A stretch of 64,000 nucleotides of DNA, from the NCBI GenBank assembly GCA_031763025.1, contig JASSKH010000030.1, forward strand, positions 372,001 through 436,000. The letters are read 5' to 3'. The position numbers and the translations under genes are program-made. Positions 47,290 to 57,939 of this stretch are shown here, piece by piece. The DNA comes from Macrocystis pyrifera (lineage: Eukaryota > Sar > Phaeophyceae > Laminariales > Laminariaceae). The first letter of the stretch is position 1. Each line of letters opens with the position of its first letter. A model generated the notes under the pieces. That model had not been told where the DNA came from. It ran no database searches and was given only the letters and a program-made list of their open reading frames with translations.

Positions 47290-48243
47290 CTACGTCCTGC
47301 GCTGCCCCCCCATGACTGGAAACTGCTCCAAAATGCCAGCGAAATGTGGTTGCCCCCCCCGGCACCCACCCCCGGCGCCCGTGTCGATGAGTATTCCTAC
47401 CGGGATGCGCCTCGCCACTCTCCGGGGGTTCCAGAGCCTGCCATGGACCCACAACTGCTCTTCGTTCGGCGTCGCTGCCAATCTATCATCGACCCCCGCG
47501 TCCGCGTCTGGCGGAGGGACTGGCAAACCCATCTTGTTCCCCGGGGGTGAGCGCTTCCCCGAGACGCGTCTCCAGGCGTCACGCTCGTCGTTACCTTCGC
47601 CGCTTGCCAATTCCACGTCCTCGTCGAAATATGCGGCTACAAGTTCGAGCTGTTCGTCGGACAGAGCGTACAACCTGCGCTTAGGGCGCGACACCTCGCG
47701 TCCTCCCTCGCTCTGGTTAATTAAACACTTCTTGCTGACGTGAGCCTTAAAGTAGCCCGCGGGAATCAGAGAGTCATCGTGGTTAAACGAACAGTCGTGG
47801 CGGGGGCAGACTCCCTGGAATGCAAATACAAAGCAAATCTTATGCCTCGACAGGAACGCCGCACGCTCCTGGCGCGGGGGGTCCGCCCGTGGCAACTCCG
47901 ATGGCCTCGCTGAACCGGTGTCCCACCCCTTGTCCGTACCTTGGTTGCTCCCCCGGGGCGGCCCCTGTGAGCGGGGGGGCGCCGCGGAGGGACCCTCCTT
48001 CCCAAAGGGCACCCCGTGCTGACCCGGCGTGGAGGGTGTCTGGTTCTTGATCGCCGCTACGGCTCCGTGGTTGCACTCGTCGAAGCCGTTCTCGTACCGG
48101 CCCATCGCGGCAAACACGTCCTTGCTCTTGCCCTTAGAAGCTACGCCCCTGAGGAGCGCGACTATATCGGCGCGTGACTGGCAAAAAAGGTGCCCCGTAC
48201 TTGCCATCGACTCAGCACCTATGGATGCGAGGCGCTGTAACAC
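47290..48243 (-). CDS. Old Ty3-type element: gag end with CCCH-like finger and protease start
   Basis: 317 codons. CFVFAFQGVCPRHDCSFNH has the spacing C-X8-C-X4-C-X3-H of a CCCH zinc finger, not the CCHC knuckle usual in Ty3 gag. Near the C-terminus, GILIDTGAGGG is the start of the retropepsin active site. Fossil part. Confidence 0.65.
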   Translation of the reverse strand: MLQRLASIGAESMASTGHLFCQSRADIVALLRGVASKGKSKDVFAAMGRYENGFDECNHGAVAAIKNQTPSTPGQHGVPFGKEGPSAAPPRSQGPPRGSNQGTDKGWDTGSARPSELPRADPPRQERAAFLSRHKICFVFAFQGVCPRHDCSFNHDDSLIPAGYFKAHVSKKCLINQSEGGREVSRPKRRLYALSDEQLELVAAYFDEDVELASGEGNDERDAWRRVSGKRSPPGNKMGLPVPPPDADAGVDDRLAATPNEEQLWVHGRLWNPRRVARRIPVGILIDTGAGGGCRGGQPHFAGILEQFPVMGGQRRT

Positions 48244-49162
48244 CCCGAAGCTTCCCCGAAGCTTCCCCTAAGTGAGTCGCGGGGGGAGTGCTGGTATATC
48301 GAGCGGCGAGTAGTCACGAGGGCGACCCTTCCCACATAGAATGCCTCGGTTTTCTCGCCTCTAGACACCATTGGTGCACCCATGGGGTTCAAGAAATCTA
48401 CCTGCAGCGGGCGGATCTCCTCGTGTATCGGCAGGAATCGCTCATGAACCACCCCCTGCAAGCCGGACTGGTCGAACGAGCTCGGCAATAACAGTTGGAC
48501 AGGGCGTTCCAGGAGGTACGTCAGCTGCGCCTCTGTGATATATCTGCAGACAAATGCCGTTTCTGACATGTGAGGACAGACCGGGTCGGCCGTGAAAGCC
48601 CGGTATAACACCACCAGCCGGCGCGCGGCGGCCTTCCACGCCTCCGTGCCATCTATCGTAACGGCGTGCAGTGCCGTAAAGACTGCTTCCTTGACCCCGA
48701 CTCCTACAACCCCTCTCGCGCTAATTTTCTGAAACACTCAGTCGCGGAGACCTTGCGGGCCTCGATTTGAATAAAAGAGCCGTCTATAGTCGGCATAAAA
48801 GAGCCGTCTATAGTCGGCACCTCGACCAATTCGGTAGACAAGAGTTCATCATACGTGCCGAAATGGTCGCCTAGGAAGTCTGCAATAACTCCCTGCGCAG
48901 CGGCATCATGTGGCCCAATGAGGGGCGATGATGCGACAAGCCCGAGATGGAAGGGCGATCTGACGTGAGCGCCCAACCCCACCCGTCCGTTGTGCTGAAA
49001 ACCGTCGCTAGCTTGTCTTGAAACAGAAGCGCGTTATTGCTAATCGACAGCGGCTCCTGGGACACCCCCGTGTAGATGGGCCCCGTGACTTTGCCGTGTA
49101 TCTTGCCCCGAATTCACCCGATTGCCTTGTTCGGAAATTGAAACCCCCTTGGTACGCGCATC

Positions 49163-49615
49163 TCACCTGCCCCAATCGGCGCGGCGAGTGCCTGTGCTCC
49201 GTGGGCCGCTGGTGTCGCTGACGCTGGTAAGACGGGCTGCCAGGAGTTGCTGGACCGCTAGAAGAAGCGACTGTGCTGTGAGGAGGGACAAAGGCGGCGG
49301 TGGGCCCTGTGGTAGAGGAGGCTGCCACTGCTGCGGTGGGTCCTGCGGTAGGGGAGGCTGCCACTGCTGAGGTGGGTCCTGCGGTAGTGGAGGCTGCCCG
49401 TAGTAGGGCCCCTGCGGTGGTTGTCCCGGAGGCAGCGGGGGTTGTACCGTGCCGGGGGGCGGCCCTTGGTGAGGATCCTGCGGCGGAGGTCCCGGAGGCA
49501 AATGGGGCTGCACAGGGCCCCCTGTCGTTAAGTTGAGCGGGACAAGGAATGGCGACGTGGTCAGTAGTGCCTTACTTAACAAAGTGTATCCACTAACTGC
49601 TGACGCTCGGTCCAC
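49163..49615 (-). CDS. Old Ty3-type element: Pro/Gln-rich gag start
   Basis: The frame contains four short repeats of PPLPQDPPQQWQ type (49300-49420) encoded by an in-frame tandem repeat. It holds the position that the Gln tract has in the younger element. Fossil part. Confidence 0.5.
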   Translation of the reverse strand: MDRASAVSGYTLLSKALLTTSPFLVPLNLTTGGPVQPHLPPGPPPQDPHQGPPPGTVQPPLPPGQPPQGPYYGQPPLPQDPPQQWQPPLPQDPPQQWQPPLPQGPPPPLSLLTAQSLLLAVQQLLAARLTSVSDTSGPRSTGTRRADWGR

Positions 49616-51105
49616 CAGCTACTCGGCGGTCAAGTCAGGCCAGCGTTGAGCGATCCGCGTCATGAAAAGTCTTGGTATTGCAGCTGAAACCAGAGTATAA
49701 CTGCCGCTCGGCTGTCCCGGCTGCATGCTCCTGGACTCGCTAATCTAACCATACTCACCACCCTCCTTGGTGCATTACCCACGCAAGGGAGAGCACGAAT
49801 ACGCTGCACCAGTTGTAAAATACCTAGCTATGTGAACAAGGCACCGATCATGATGTCTCGACCAACTACTAATTTATCGACCCTGTAAGCCCACCCCTAA
49901 ACCGGAGTCAATCAGCCCGCATGCACGAGAACATTATAACAAACCCAAAACTAAAGACGGGTCGGTACATCTGGAAGGGTTTTGCGCATCATGCAGGTAC
50001 CGTGTTGAAAATAGTATTGAAAAAACATCGCGCGCTACAGGGAACAGTATGATTACCGCGCATTGGGCAGTTCCGGCGGGGTTGAGGCAACACTGCGTTG
50101 CAAAACGTGGCTGCCACGGTTCCAAGCTGTGGCCCCAAAAGGGAAGGACTATAACACTGCGAACGGGCGGTGCTGGGTATTGGTGGAAAAGTGTGCAGCG
50201 TGTGGATATATTGTTGACTTTGGGAGCAGAATGTCGGTACGTTGCGGCAATTTTTCCGTTACACTGGGAACGGGCAATACTGGACTCTGTTAATAAAAAC
50301 AAAAAATGGTGCAGCACGCCGGTGTGTAGTTGAATGTTTGTACAGCATGCCGGCACAGTTCAAGGAGTGCAGCCCTACGTAGTCGCGATTTCGTGCAGTA
50401 AGCCGGCATAGGTCAGAGGAACGTACCGCACTGGACGCTGTTGAACAAGTGCGCAGCCTGCCGGTACCTTATTACCAATGCAGCACTACGTGGCCAGTTG
50501 TGGGAATTTCGTGCAGCATGTCGGTAAATTTCTACGAGAAGTGAAAGACTAGACCGCACGCGCGGCTCACGAGTTCTCACGACGAAAGTTGACATAAAAA
50601 CGGCGAGCCCTATTAATACTACTGCTGTACGGTCGATGCGTACATGGACGAACCCCGAGCATGACTGCCTGCCTATCTACATGACCGTCAAAGCGACAGC
50701 GACCCGTACTTGCATCAGTATGATACCTACGTACTGAGACAAATATCTCGCATGCTGCGGGTTCCTGTACGACTGCAAGCGCTTCCGTATACGGGTGAGC
50801 ATCAAGCATAGATACGACATATGCAGCTTGTGAACGGGTCTAGCGACGCTTATGCGGTAGGCGGTGTTGTCAGCTATCTTATTCTTCTCTTCCCGCCCCT
50901 CTGCGTTTCTCTGCGGTCCCTCTGGAGAGCAAACCGGCGGTCCGGCCTTTCACCGATTCCTCTCACCTCCCCGCCCTTCCCCTTCTCGCCCCAGCTGGCG
51001 GACGAGGGGGGCTGGTCTTATGCCTCGTGCGCGAGGATTACCTCGCGTTGTTGTTGGCTAGACTACTCGGTACTTCGTTGCAATAATTGCTGTTATATTT
51101 ATTAC
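49616..51105. other. No gene seen; eroded repeat at 50160-50530
   Basis: The word GTGCAGCATGCCGGTA, with small changes, recurs about seven times between 50200 and 50530 (for example 50310, 50340, 50393, 50450, 50510), often next to CTACGTRGTC or TTTCGTGC. It looks like an old tandem array. Confidence 0.4.
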
Positions 51106-51412
51106 GATGCCTGTATTATCCATGAGCGTGTGGTTCACTCTTCGGGTGCTGTATTTTCCTTCTGTTTTATACCATATATATATCAGTGTGATCCGTATGG
51201 GGGACATTATTTCATCAAGCGGGGCGTCGCGAATAGGTATTTCGTTGCTTAAATTGCTGTTGTATTCATTACGATGCCTGTGTCATCAATGAGCGTGTGG
51301 GTCACTGCTCGGGTGCTGTATTTTCCTTATGCTTTATATCCGGTATGTATGATTTAGTGTGATCCGTATGGGGGACATTGCTTCAACTAGCGGGGCGTCG
51401 CGACTAGCCCTT
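51106..51412 (+). repeat. Two-unit tandem duplication, about 165 bp
   Basis: Units 51106-51270 and 51271-51412 share GATGCCTGT, CATGAGCGTGTGG, GGGTGCTGTATTTTCCTT, GTGTGATCCGTATGGGGGAC and AGCGGGGCGTCGCGA. Confidence 0.8.
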
Positions 51413-51544
51413 CCTCTCTCGCCCGAGTTTTCAAAGCACAAAGGTGACGGGGTGGGCGTTGCGCACTAAAAAGAGACTATGTGCCGCGGCAGACTGCAGG
51501 ATACCTCCATTCACTGAACAGACCTGCGTTGAACACATGAAAGG

Positions 51545-52165
51545 AGAGTGTGGGGCTACTACACTCACGCACACCGAAGCTCAGCAGAGGATGGACTCTG
51601 CTAAACGAGGCGTAAGCCACCCCCTCTCGCGGGGGGACGGGGTCAGCTCTCATTCACCCACACTAAACCTCCCACGGCGTGTTCGCCCGCGGTCCCGCTT
51701 GGGGACCGTTGTGCGAACCGATCGTGGCCTACCGAAGGTACCTCTGAACGACGGACTCAGTCACGGCCTCCGCGCTGCATGTACAGTCGAAATCTTTGCT
51801 CAAAGCTAGGGTTCACTACTGCTGTTTACGCTGTGGTTACTCTCCGCGTCTATAAACGTATAAGTCTAGAGTTCGGCATAGAGAATCAAGAGCAACCTCG
51901 CCCCCCTGTGATCAACCAGAGAGGGCTTGGTGCTGAACCACGGCGCAGAAATATGATGCGATACACGGGACGCAAGATAAATATATCGAACAGAATGCCG
52001 TCGGAAGTGTGTGAGGTGTGCGTGAGACTACTACACTCTTGCATACCGAATCTCTGAGAGCCCGGACTCTGCTGAACGACTCCTACCACTCAGCCCTCTC
52101 TCGAGGGGGGTGGATTCAGCCCTCGCTCACTCGTGCTACACCTCTCACAGCACAGCCTACGGATT
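51545..52165 (+). repeat. Diverged direct duplication
   Basis: 51550-51700 and 52010-52165 share GTGTG, CTACTACACTC, ACACCGAA, GGACTCTGCT, CCCTCTCGC/GGGGGG, TCAGC, and CTCACTCACC-like runs in the same order, at perhaps 75% identity. Confidence 0.45.
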
Positions 52166-52604
52166 CGGGGCTAGCCATCGCCTCTGCGGTGGCCACCCTG
52201 GGTACTGTGCTATCATATCTTCTGTGAATAGTCGGGAGCCATGGTGCCGAGCGACACGCGGACGGGGAGCAAGCCCGCCGGATGCCGGAGGCCGCCGTGG
52301 CCGATTGCCCGCTCTACCTTGTCCCGTTCACGAGTGTAGTGCTTGGCTAGTGGGGTCGCTACTTATCAGCTGTAGTGTATTGAGAGATACCATGTACGAG
52401 TTTACTCAGTATGGAACCATGGTGATCAATGTGAAAAGGAAAGTTCCCAAGAACCCCCTCACACCTGAGAAGAAACCTCGACTAGCAGGAGCAAGATCAA
52501 CCAGGAGGAGCAATATATATTAGAAAGCCTGCAAAGAGGGTTCTCTTCTAGGCGCTTACGGTCGTCTGCAGGCACATACTATGTTACCGGAATGGAGAAC
52601 ATGT

Positions 52605-53067
52605 CATAGAGTCGAGCGGTGCGCGTGTCATGCATGATGGCGTAGTCTCGTCGTGTTCTCCGGCCGATATAGCTTATGTCCCTCGAAAGGCTGCTCAGAT
52701 ATACTCACGCTCCAAAACATCATATATTAATTCGTTCTCAGAACAAACAGGGCCATGGGGCGTCCGGCACACATTCACACGTTCAAGCTCTTTCAGTTCG
52801 TTGCAAAAACTGCCGCCTACATTCCCGTTGTTCAACCTATCCTGAGGAACATACGCCTGACCGATCTCCTAGTTGTCTCAGTCGGTACTCTTCTGGTGTA
52901 GGGGAACACTGCCGGCAACCGGACGAGCTACAAGAAGTTGAAGGGGTGGAGAAGGGTTGTGACTGTCTGCTCACAACTCCACAGTCTCCGGGTTCAATTC
53001 GCATTATACCTTTTGCCAATATGGTGTGTCTACTTCTGGAAACCCCTCGGATCCTTGGATTACCACT
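52605..53067. repeat. 464-bp direct repeat, copy B (possible LTR)
   Basis: Partner of 43369-43832. Its right end abuts LINE-derived sequence directly. See copy A for the two readings. Confidence 0.55.
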
Positions 53068-53605
53068 TGGAGATATGCGGGGGATTAAGCGGAGGGGTAG
53101 GAATGAAATCGTATTTGCACGGCCCGATGAACTTCGAGAAAACGCTGAAACTGTGATTTCGTCTAGGTAACCTGGGCCTTCCAGAAAGAAGAAAGAGGCA
53201 TGCCAGTAGCCGGCAGGAGGAGGAAGTAGATGCACAGAGTGCCCACGTGGCAAAGCACTAGAGGGTAGAACTCGCAAAGTAGGAGCATGTGAAACGTACA
53301 GGGAGAAACGGGAAGTGTTCGGAGAGTAGGTGATGGAAATGGACGAATGTGACATGGAGGAGTTCGGTACACCAGATAGCAGCGAGAAAACGGTCATTAC
53401 CCTAGGAGATAGGCGGTGGCCACAGGTGGCGAAACAAGATGATAAGATTAACAAAATGTTGCTATATGTAATATACGGAAACAACGTAACGAGCGCTCAA
53501 ATGTTGAAGGTGTCTCTATAAGGAGTAAGGACGTTGCTCCGTCTCGTGAGGGATGCGTGGTCAATGGTCCAGTGACTAAGGCAAGCAACAAAACGAGTAC
53601 CCCCC
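53068..53605 (+). mobile_element. LINE fragment, C-terminal end
   Basis: The first 90 bp match the LINE on the minus strand near 61855-61945 (LSGGVGMK, TLKL). Downstream, in mixed frames, come NLGLPERRKRHASSRQEEEV, a DECDMEEFGTPDSSEKTVIT block and RRWPQVAKQDDKI. These resemble the C-terminal tail of a non-LTR reverse transcriptase protein that I recall from several animal and protist genomes. It is truncated at the 5' side (only the tail is present) and has several frame changes and stops. It is a dead copy. Confidence 0.65.
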
Positions 53606-53609
53606 CCCC

Positions 53610-53995
53610 CTTTCCCGTCGGTATTGTTGTCGACTTTCTATTTTCCCTGGATACTGCCGCTTTTCGCTTTTCCGTCAGTTTCAATCCCCTCTAAACTTTT
53701 CCGTCGATTTCCTCGTCCTTCTCCTTTCCATCGGTATTGTTACCATCGGTATTGTTACCCTCCTTTTTTCCGGCGGTTTTGTCGCCCCCCTGTGTTCGGT
53801 CGTTTCTGTATTCCTCGTTTCCATTAGTATTTATCTCTGCTCTTTGCCCTTGATTTTATCGTCCCCCTCTTTCCTGCCAAATTTATCGGCTTCCTCCTTT
53901 CCGTCGGTTTTATTGCCCGCTTCTCATCCGTCAATGCTGTCGGCTTCCTCTGTTCCGTCGGTTTTGTCGCCCTACTTCGTTTCGTCGGCGCTTTA
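53610..53995 (+). repeat. Pyrimidine-rich minisatellite, TTTCCGTCGGT unit
   Basis: About twelve imperfect copies of a 30-40 bp unit with CCTTTCCGTCGGTTTTRTCGCC. No coding sense. Confidence 0.7.
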
Positions 53996-54087
53996 ATTGT
54001 GCGGCTGACCGTGGTACACTAATAATCATTCATCATATCGATGGAGAAGCTTGTCCGCATCGTCAAGCACGGTGTTGACCACTGTCG

Positions 54088-54221
54088 CGACGGCTCGGGG
54101 GGGAGAAGCATCCTTGTGGGACGGGGGCATGTTTTACGTTTACTACAGCATTGCCTTTCCTCTGATCATGTTCGCCTCCGTGGAAGTTTTGGAGCTATGG
54201 TTGAACTGCCTGCCGTCACAG
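54088..54221 (+). CDS. Candidate exon 1 of a membrane protein gene
   Basis: The open frame ends at donor TCACAG|GTGCGA in phase 0. It encodes GGEASLWDGGMFYVYYSIAF, then PLIMFASVEVLELWLNCLPSQ, a hydrophobic span long enough to cross a membrane. The 5' boundary is uncertain. It is grouped with 55477-55731 and 60719-60871 because all three have hydrophobic products, the same strand and phase-0 ends. Protein family unknown. Confidence 0.4.
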
Positions 54222-55128
54222 GTGCGAACTTGTGGTATCACTCACATCACAGCTTTCCACAGGTGACGTTCTGTTTTGTTATACGCAAGTTTGTTTCACA
54301 ACAGTGAGAATAAACGCTCATGGCGACTGGTACGTTTCGAAGTGCACCGACTCTTAGTTTCCTTGGGTCGTGCTTGAAGTAAGCGGAGCAACCCGCCCTC
54401 GGTTACGGGCAGGAGTCGGTCCAATTCCAGGCCCCGCTTATAATTAGTGTTCGATACGTATCGAAAAGGGTGATACATCGAAACAACGGACTTCCATGTA
54501 TCGTATTGCTGCGTGTTTTCGTCCGCCCCCTGGCATTACCGTTTTTATTTTGCTGATGCTGAAGGAAACGTTTCGGCGTATAGTATCGAACATCGAAAAT
54601 CGGATCTATTGGATTTTTTGTTTATCCATGTTGTATCAAACCCGTTTGTCGTCCGGTATCCATCACTATTATCAAGGAATACCGGCATGTACTACAGCTG
54701 ACATACCTTTCTGAACGTTCCCAGCGCAGAGATAAAGTCCACGTAAGAGGAATCTCTGACGAGCGCAGGAGGACCGACCCAAATAATGCAATAAACAGCT
54801 GTTACGTTTTTCTTTGTCAACTTGGACGGCGAAACCGGCGGTGACATTCAGTTTATCGTAGGTGTCAAGAGCTAGCCGGCGATACTATCATTAGGCCAGA
54901 GTAGTGAAAAAGTGCTCGCTCTGGTATCCTTCGTTTTCAGTTTCGATCTAGAAAGCGTCGAGGTCCTCATCCCTTCTCTCACGATACCCTTCCTTCGGCC
55001 GCTAACGGCATACAGCGCGGTTTAGTTCGTATGACATCGAAGTCGCACGAACGTCTCGTTGGTGTTGCCTCCGAAAAGGCGATAGTTTGGAAGGAGAACG
55101 GGGGGGAGGGCGTCACTGCCATCGCGCT
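54222..55128. other. No gene seen
   Basis: Probably intron if the flanking membrane-protein exons belong together. No repeat family is recognised. Confidence 0.35.
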
Positions 55129-55236
55129 ATTACGGGGGGCCATAGAAAATAGGACCAGATATTGCTAGTAAAAATAGGTAAATATATAGGTTTTTGGGTG
55201 TACCGTAGGTCGTATTTACTATGGCCCCCCGTAATA
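55129..55236. mobile_element. MITE, TACGGGGG family, diverged copy
   Basis: Ends ATTACGGGGGGCCATAG and CTATGGCCCCCCGTAATA, centre AAATATATAGG. It differs from the others by a CC/GG change in both arms, which keeps the hairpin paired. Confidence 0.7.
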
Positions 55237-55291
55237 GGAAGTACAGTGAATAGACTGATTTTTCACAAGGTGTGCTGAAACCTACGAGTAC

Positions 55292-55400
55292 TATTACGGG
55301 GGTCCATAGTTAACAGGACCAAATTTTGTTAGTTAAAAAAGGTAAATATATAGGTTTTTATGTATACCATAGGTCCTGTTAACTATGAACCCCCGTAATA
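55292..55400. mobile_element. MITE, TACGGGGG family, near-canonical copy
   Basis: Left end TATTACGGGGGTCCATAGTT; right end AACTATGAACCCCCGTAATA. It lies only 55 bp from the previous copy and just upstream of the exon at 55477. Confidence 0.75.
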
Positions 55401-55476
55401 CGTACGGTACAGGGTGGTGAACTTCTGTAGTGCGCAGGGAGGAAAACACCGTCAATGATTTCGCTGCTGCAGGCAG

Positions 55477-55731
55477 GATGTGCACGTTGTTGTCTACATC
55501 CTGTGGTTCTGCCGACGAACGCGCGTAATGCATCTCGTGTGGCAGATGCTATGCCCGGGTAGCGCCATGGCCAAGCTTAAACGCGACGGGGAGCAGAACC
55601 ACCTTTTCGTGTGGATGGGGGTGTCCAACATGGTGCTCGCGGCGCTGATTGGGCCCTTGTCGATGGTTTTCAGACAGAGACGTCTCATCACCATCTTGAA
55701 TGCATCAACGTTGCTTTCTTGCCCGCTATTG
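55477..55731 (+). CDS. Candidate exon of a membrane protein gene
   Basis: Acceptor TGCTGCAGGCAG, then 85 open codons, then donor CTATTG|GTGAGT; both ends are in phase 0. The product starts DVHVVVYILWFCRRTRVMHL and includes LFVWMGVSNMVLAALIGPLS and ITILNASTLLSCPLL, giving two or three likely membrane spans separated by basic loops (KLKRDGEQNH, RQRR). This is the best-supported exon of the group. I cannot name the family; a 7TM-type receptor or transporter is possible. Confidence 0.55.
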
Positions 55732-55736
55732 GTGAG

Positions 55737-56552
55737 TAGTGAGGCACGAGGCTGTGTGACGCACCGTAGGGCGGACCGCCTGAGTGGGTCGACGGATCAA
55801 TACACGTGTGCGCCAAAACAAAATCGATGCGCGCACTCGAATAGGCCGATTTTGTCACGCTGTATATACTACCAAGCAGAAGCTGATACTCGTCTACTCG
55901 AGGAAATCATCGCAGTTTTAGTTGGTGCATCATATTTATACTCTGCCACACCAACAGTAGTCAGTACCTGGTATGTTACCATGGACCAAGTGGAATGAAG
56001 CACTTTTTTTCGATGCCTAATTTTTTCGCTTGTCACCTCCATCAAGGGGTCGTGCGAGCAACCCGTGCTGTGTGTCCGACACGTAATTGCGTGAGGGGAG
56101 AGGGGCGGTCGTGAAGTGTGCCATAGAGTACGGTACTTTTTCTTTGCTCCCCATGGATTTCTTCTATTTTCTGGGAATGTTCATGAGTGATCGACGCTGA
56201 TGCTCGTGCTGCACCATGTCGGATGGCAAGCATAAGAGGAGTCCATACCAGGTGCTGTCGACTGCATTACAGATATAGCCTGAGAGCTTGGTACGTACCG
56301 TACACAGCCAAAAAGAAATAGCCTTTTGGGACTCAGGAATAGCGGCAGAAACAATGTCGAATGCGATATTATCAACATCTACAAAGAGCGTGTGGCCGTC
56401 CGTACCCATGCAAGTATTGTCGTGCTACGTGCGTCTGGTATTTCACCTCGCACTGCAGTTCAGACACCCCCCCTACCCCAACAGCCCGCGGTGTTTCGTG
56501 TGGCCGATGCTGTAAATGCCGCTTTTTTTACAATTTAGGGTTAGGGTCAGGC
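55737..56552. other. No certain gene; dispersed repeat copy on minus strand
   Basis: The ~90-bp dispersed repeat lies inverted at about 56125-56235 (GGAATGTTCATGAGTG, CGACGCTGATGCTCGTGC, CATGTCGGATGGCAA). The remainder is likely intron. Confidence 0.4.
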
Positions 56553-56870
56553 GTCCCCGGTGGCTTGGTAGGTGGTTCGCGTGCCTATCAAGATCTATTT
56601 CGTGGGTCCTAGTCTCACCGAGTGCATGCTCGTAGGGACCTTTTCTAGCATAAAAAAATATTATAGCGGAGACCGTGAGAGCGTGAGTTAGCTACATTCG
56701 ATGAAAATTGACGAGCAGTGGGAATGCTGAACCCTATACACGACAAGAATTAAAGGCACGTACCGGGAGGGAGAAGGGACGACACCTGTGACCACGGCTT
56801 GTCCAGAAGGTCGCTGAAGGTAAAACCTCCTACGACTTAGGCTGGAAAGTAAAAGTGATGATGAAAAAAA
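56553..56870 (+). repeat. Dispersed repeat, copy 2 of 2
   Basis: Same orientation as 16364-16640, with perhaps 80% identity and a 40-bp longer right part. It lies between two candidate membrane-protein exons. Confidence 0.7.
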
Positions 56871-57710
56871 AAAAGAATGTATCCTTCTGAAAACCCAAAG
56901 GGGCAACATATATGCCGATGTTTCGTTTTAAAATGTACCAGGTATACGTAAACGTCATGAAAACGAGCCCCTCTGACCCTCTGACACGGAGGTTATTTTA
57001 CCGGCCCACGTTCGGCTTTCGGAACCGGTCAGGTTAGCGGTATTGCCATCGTGGGCGTACATCTCACCAAGGTCATCAATCAAGTTAACTCCAAGGTGGG
57101 GAAATGAGCATATTTCATGTTTGGTTGGCTTCTTGCCGTTTTCGGTGGCACCACAGGCGCTGCCCGGAAATACAAAGACCGTCTGGTAGGGTTCGGCACT
57201 GGCACAGTACGAGTGTGTGCTGACTGGGAGTATTCATGTACTGATCGAGCTAGCCAGCATATTCGCCAGTACATTTTATCGTGCGTACGCCCAAGAAACA
57301 CGCCATATTATAGTACGAAAAACACCCCAATAATTGTGTTTCTGGAGGAGACATGAGGGGCACAGGAGTGTACTACTGCAATCAATACACTGATTGGTGT
57401 TGACGACAGTATAAACGCTACTGACTGAGTCAGCCAGTGCCCATCCCTACCGTCTGGGCATTGACTTGACTTGAACATCCAAATGATCCTTACATTTCCG
57501 GACGACCGTTTCAGCATAGACATCTAATGGATACGAAGGCATGAAAGGTCAACAATAGACCAGCAAGTAATAATTTAGTTTCGAATCAGGCTAAAAAAAG
57601 GTCAGATCCTTCAAGCTCGAATTTCTCGGCGTCGTCTTTGCTTTCTCGAGCGCTACCCTCGAGCATCGCCGCCCTTCCCTGCGCCCTTCCCGATGCCAGC
57701 TTCTTCGTGA

Positions 57711-57893
57711 ACACTCGCACGCCCCGAGAGCGACGAGCGATCCTTTAGGCTCGCATATTCCCAGGATATTCCTGCGGATATCCTGAGCTTGACGAGCGAC
57801 GAGTTTGCGATAGCGTGCGGTGGTATAACTCCTCTTTCAAGGGACTTCAGCCGGATCTTGGAGTTTCTATTCATAGTATGTTCCGTCTATTGA
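57711..57893 (+). other. Unidentified coding-like stretch
   Basis: A frame of 60 codons includes LARPESDERSFRLAYSQDIP, then ILSLTSDEFAIACGGITPLS and DFSRILEF, with balanced amino-acid use, and a possible donor (CATA|GTATGT) at 57876. I do not recognise a domain, and no start is seen. It may be an exon or a relic. Confidence 0.25.
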
Positions 57894-57939
57894 GCTTTGG
57901 GTACGTATGCACGAGCTTAAAATACTTTGGCCGAAGGAC

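Larger units (their letters stand above)
44870..49615 (-). mobile_element. Old Ty3/gypsy-type element, broken
   Basis: Fossil, minus strand, related to the young element at 24.7-36.0 kb. Parts seen in element order: a Pro/Gln-rich gag start (49163-49615), a gag core (48219-48737), a gag end with a Cys/His finger leading into protease (47290-48243), and integrase (46432-47280, 45347-46279, 44975-45331). It is broken, with several breaks. If the 464-bp repeats on either side are its LTRs, their divergence of about 7% makes it far older than the 24.7-kb element. Confidence 0.8.

Noticed and set aside
51444-51809. A 121-codon plus-strand frame
   Set aside because: It covers one copy of a diverged direct duplication whose other copy has no matching frame.
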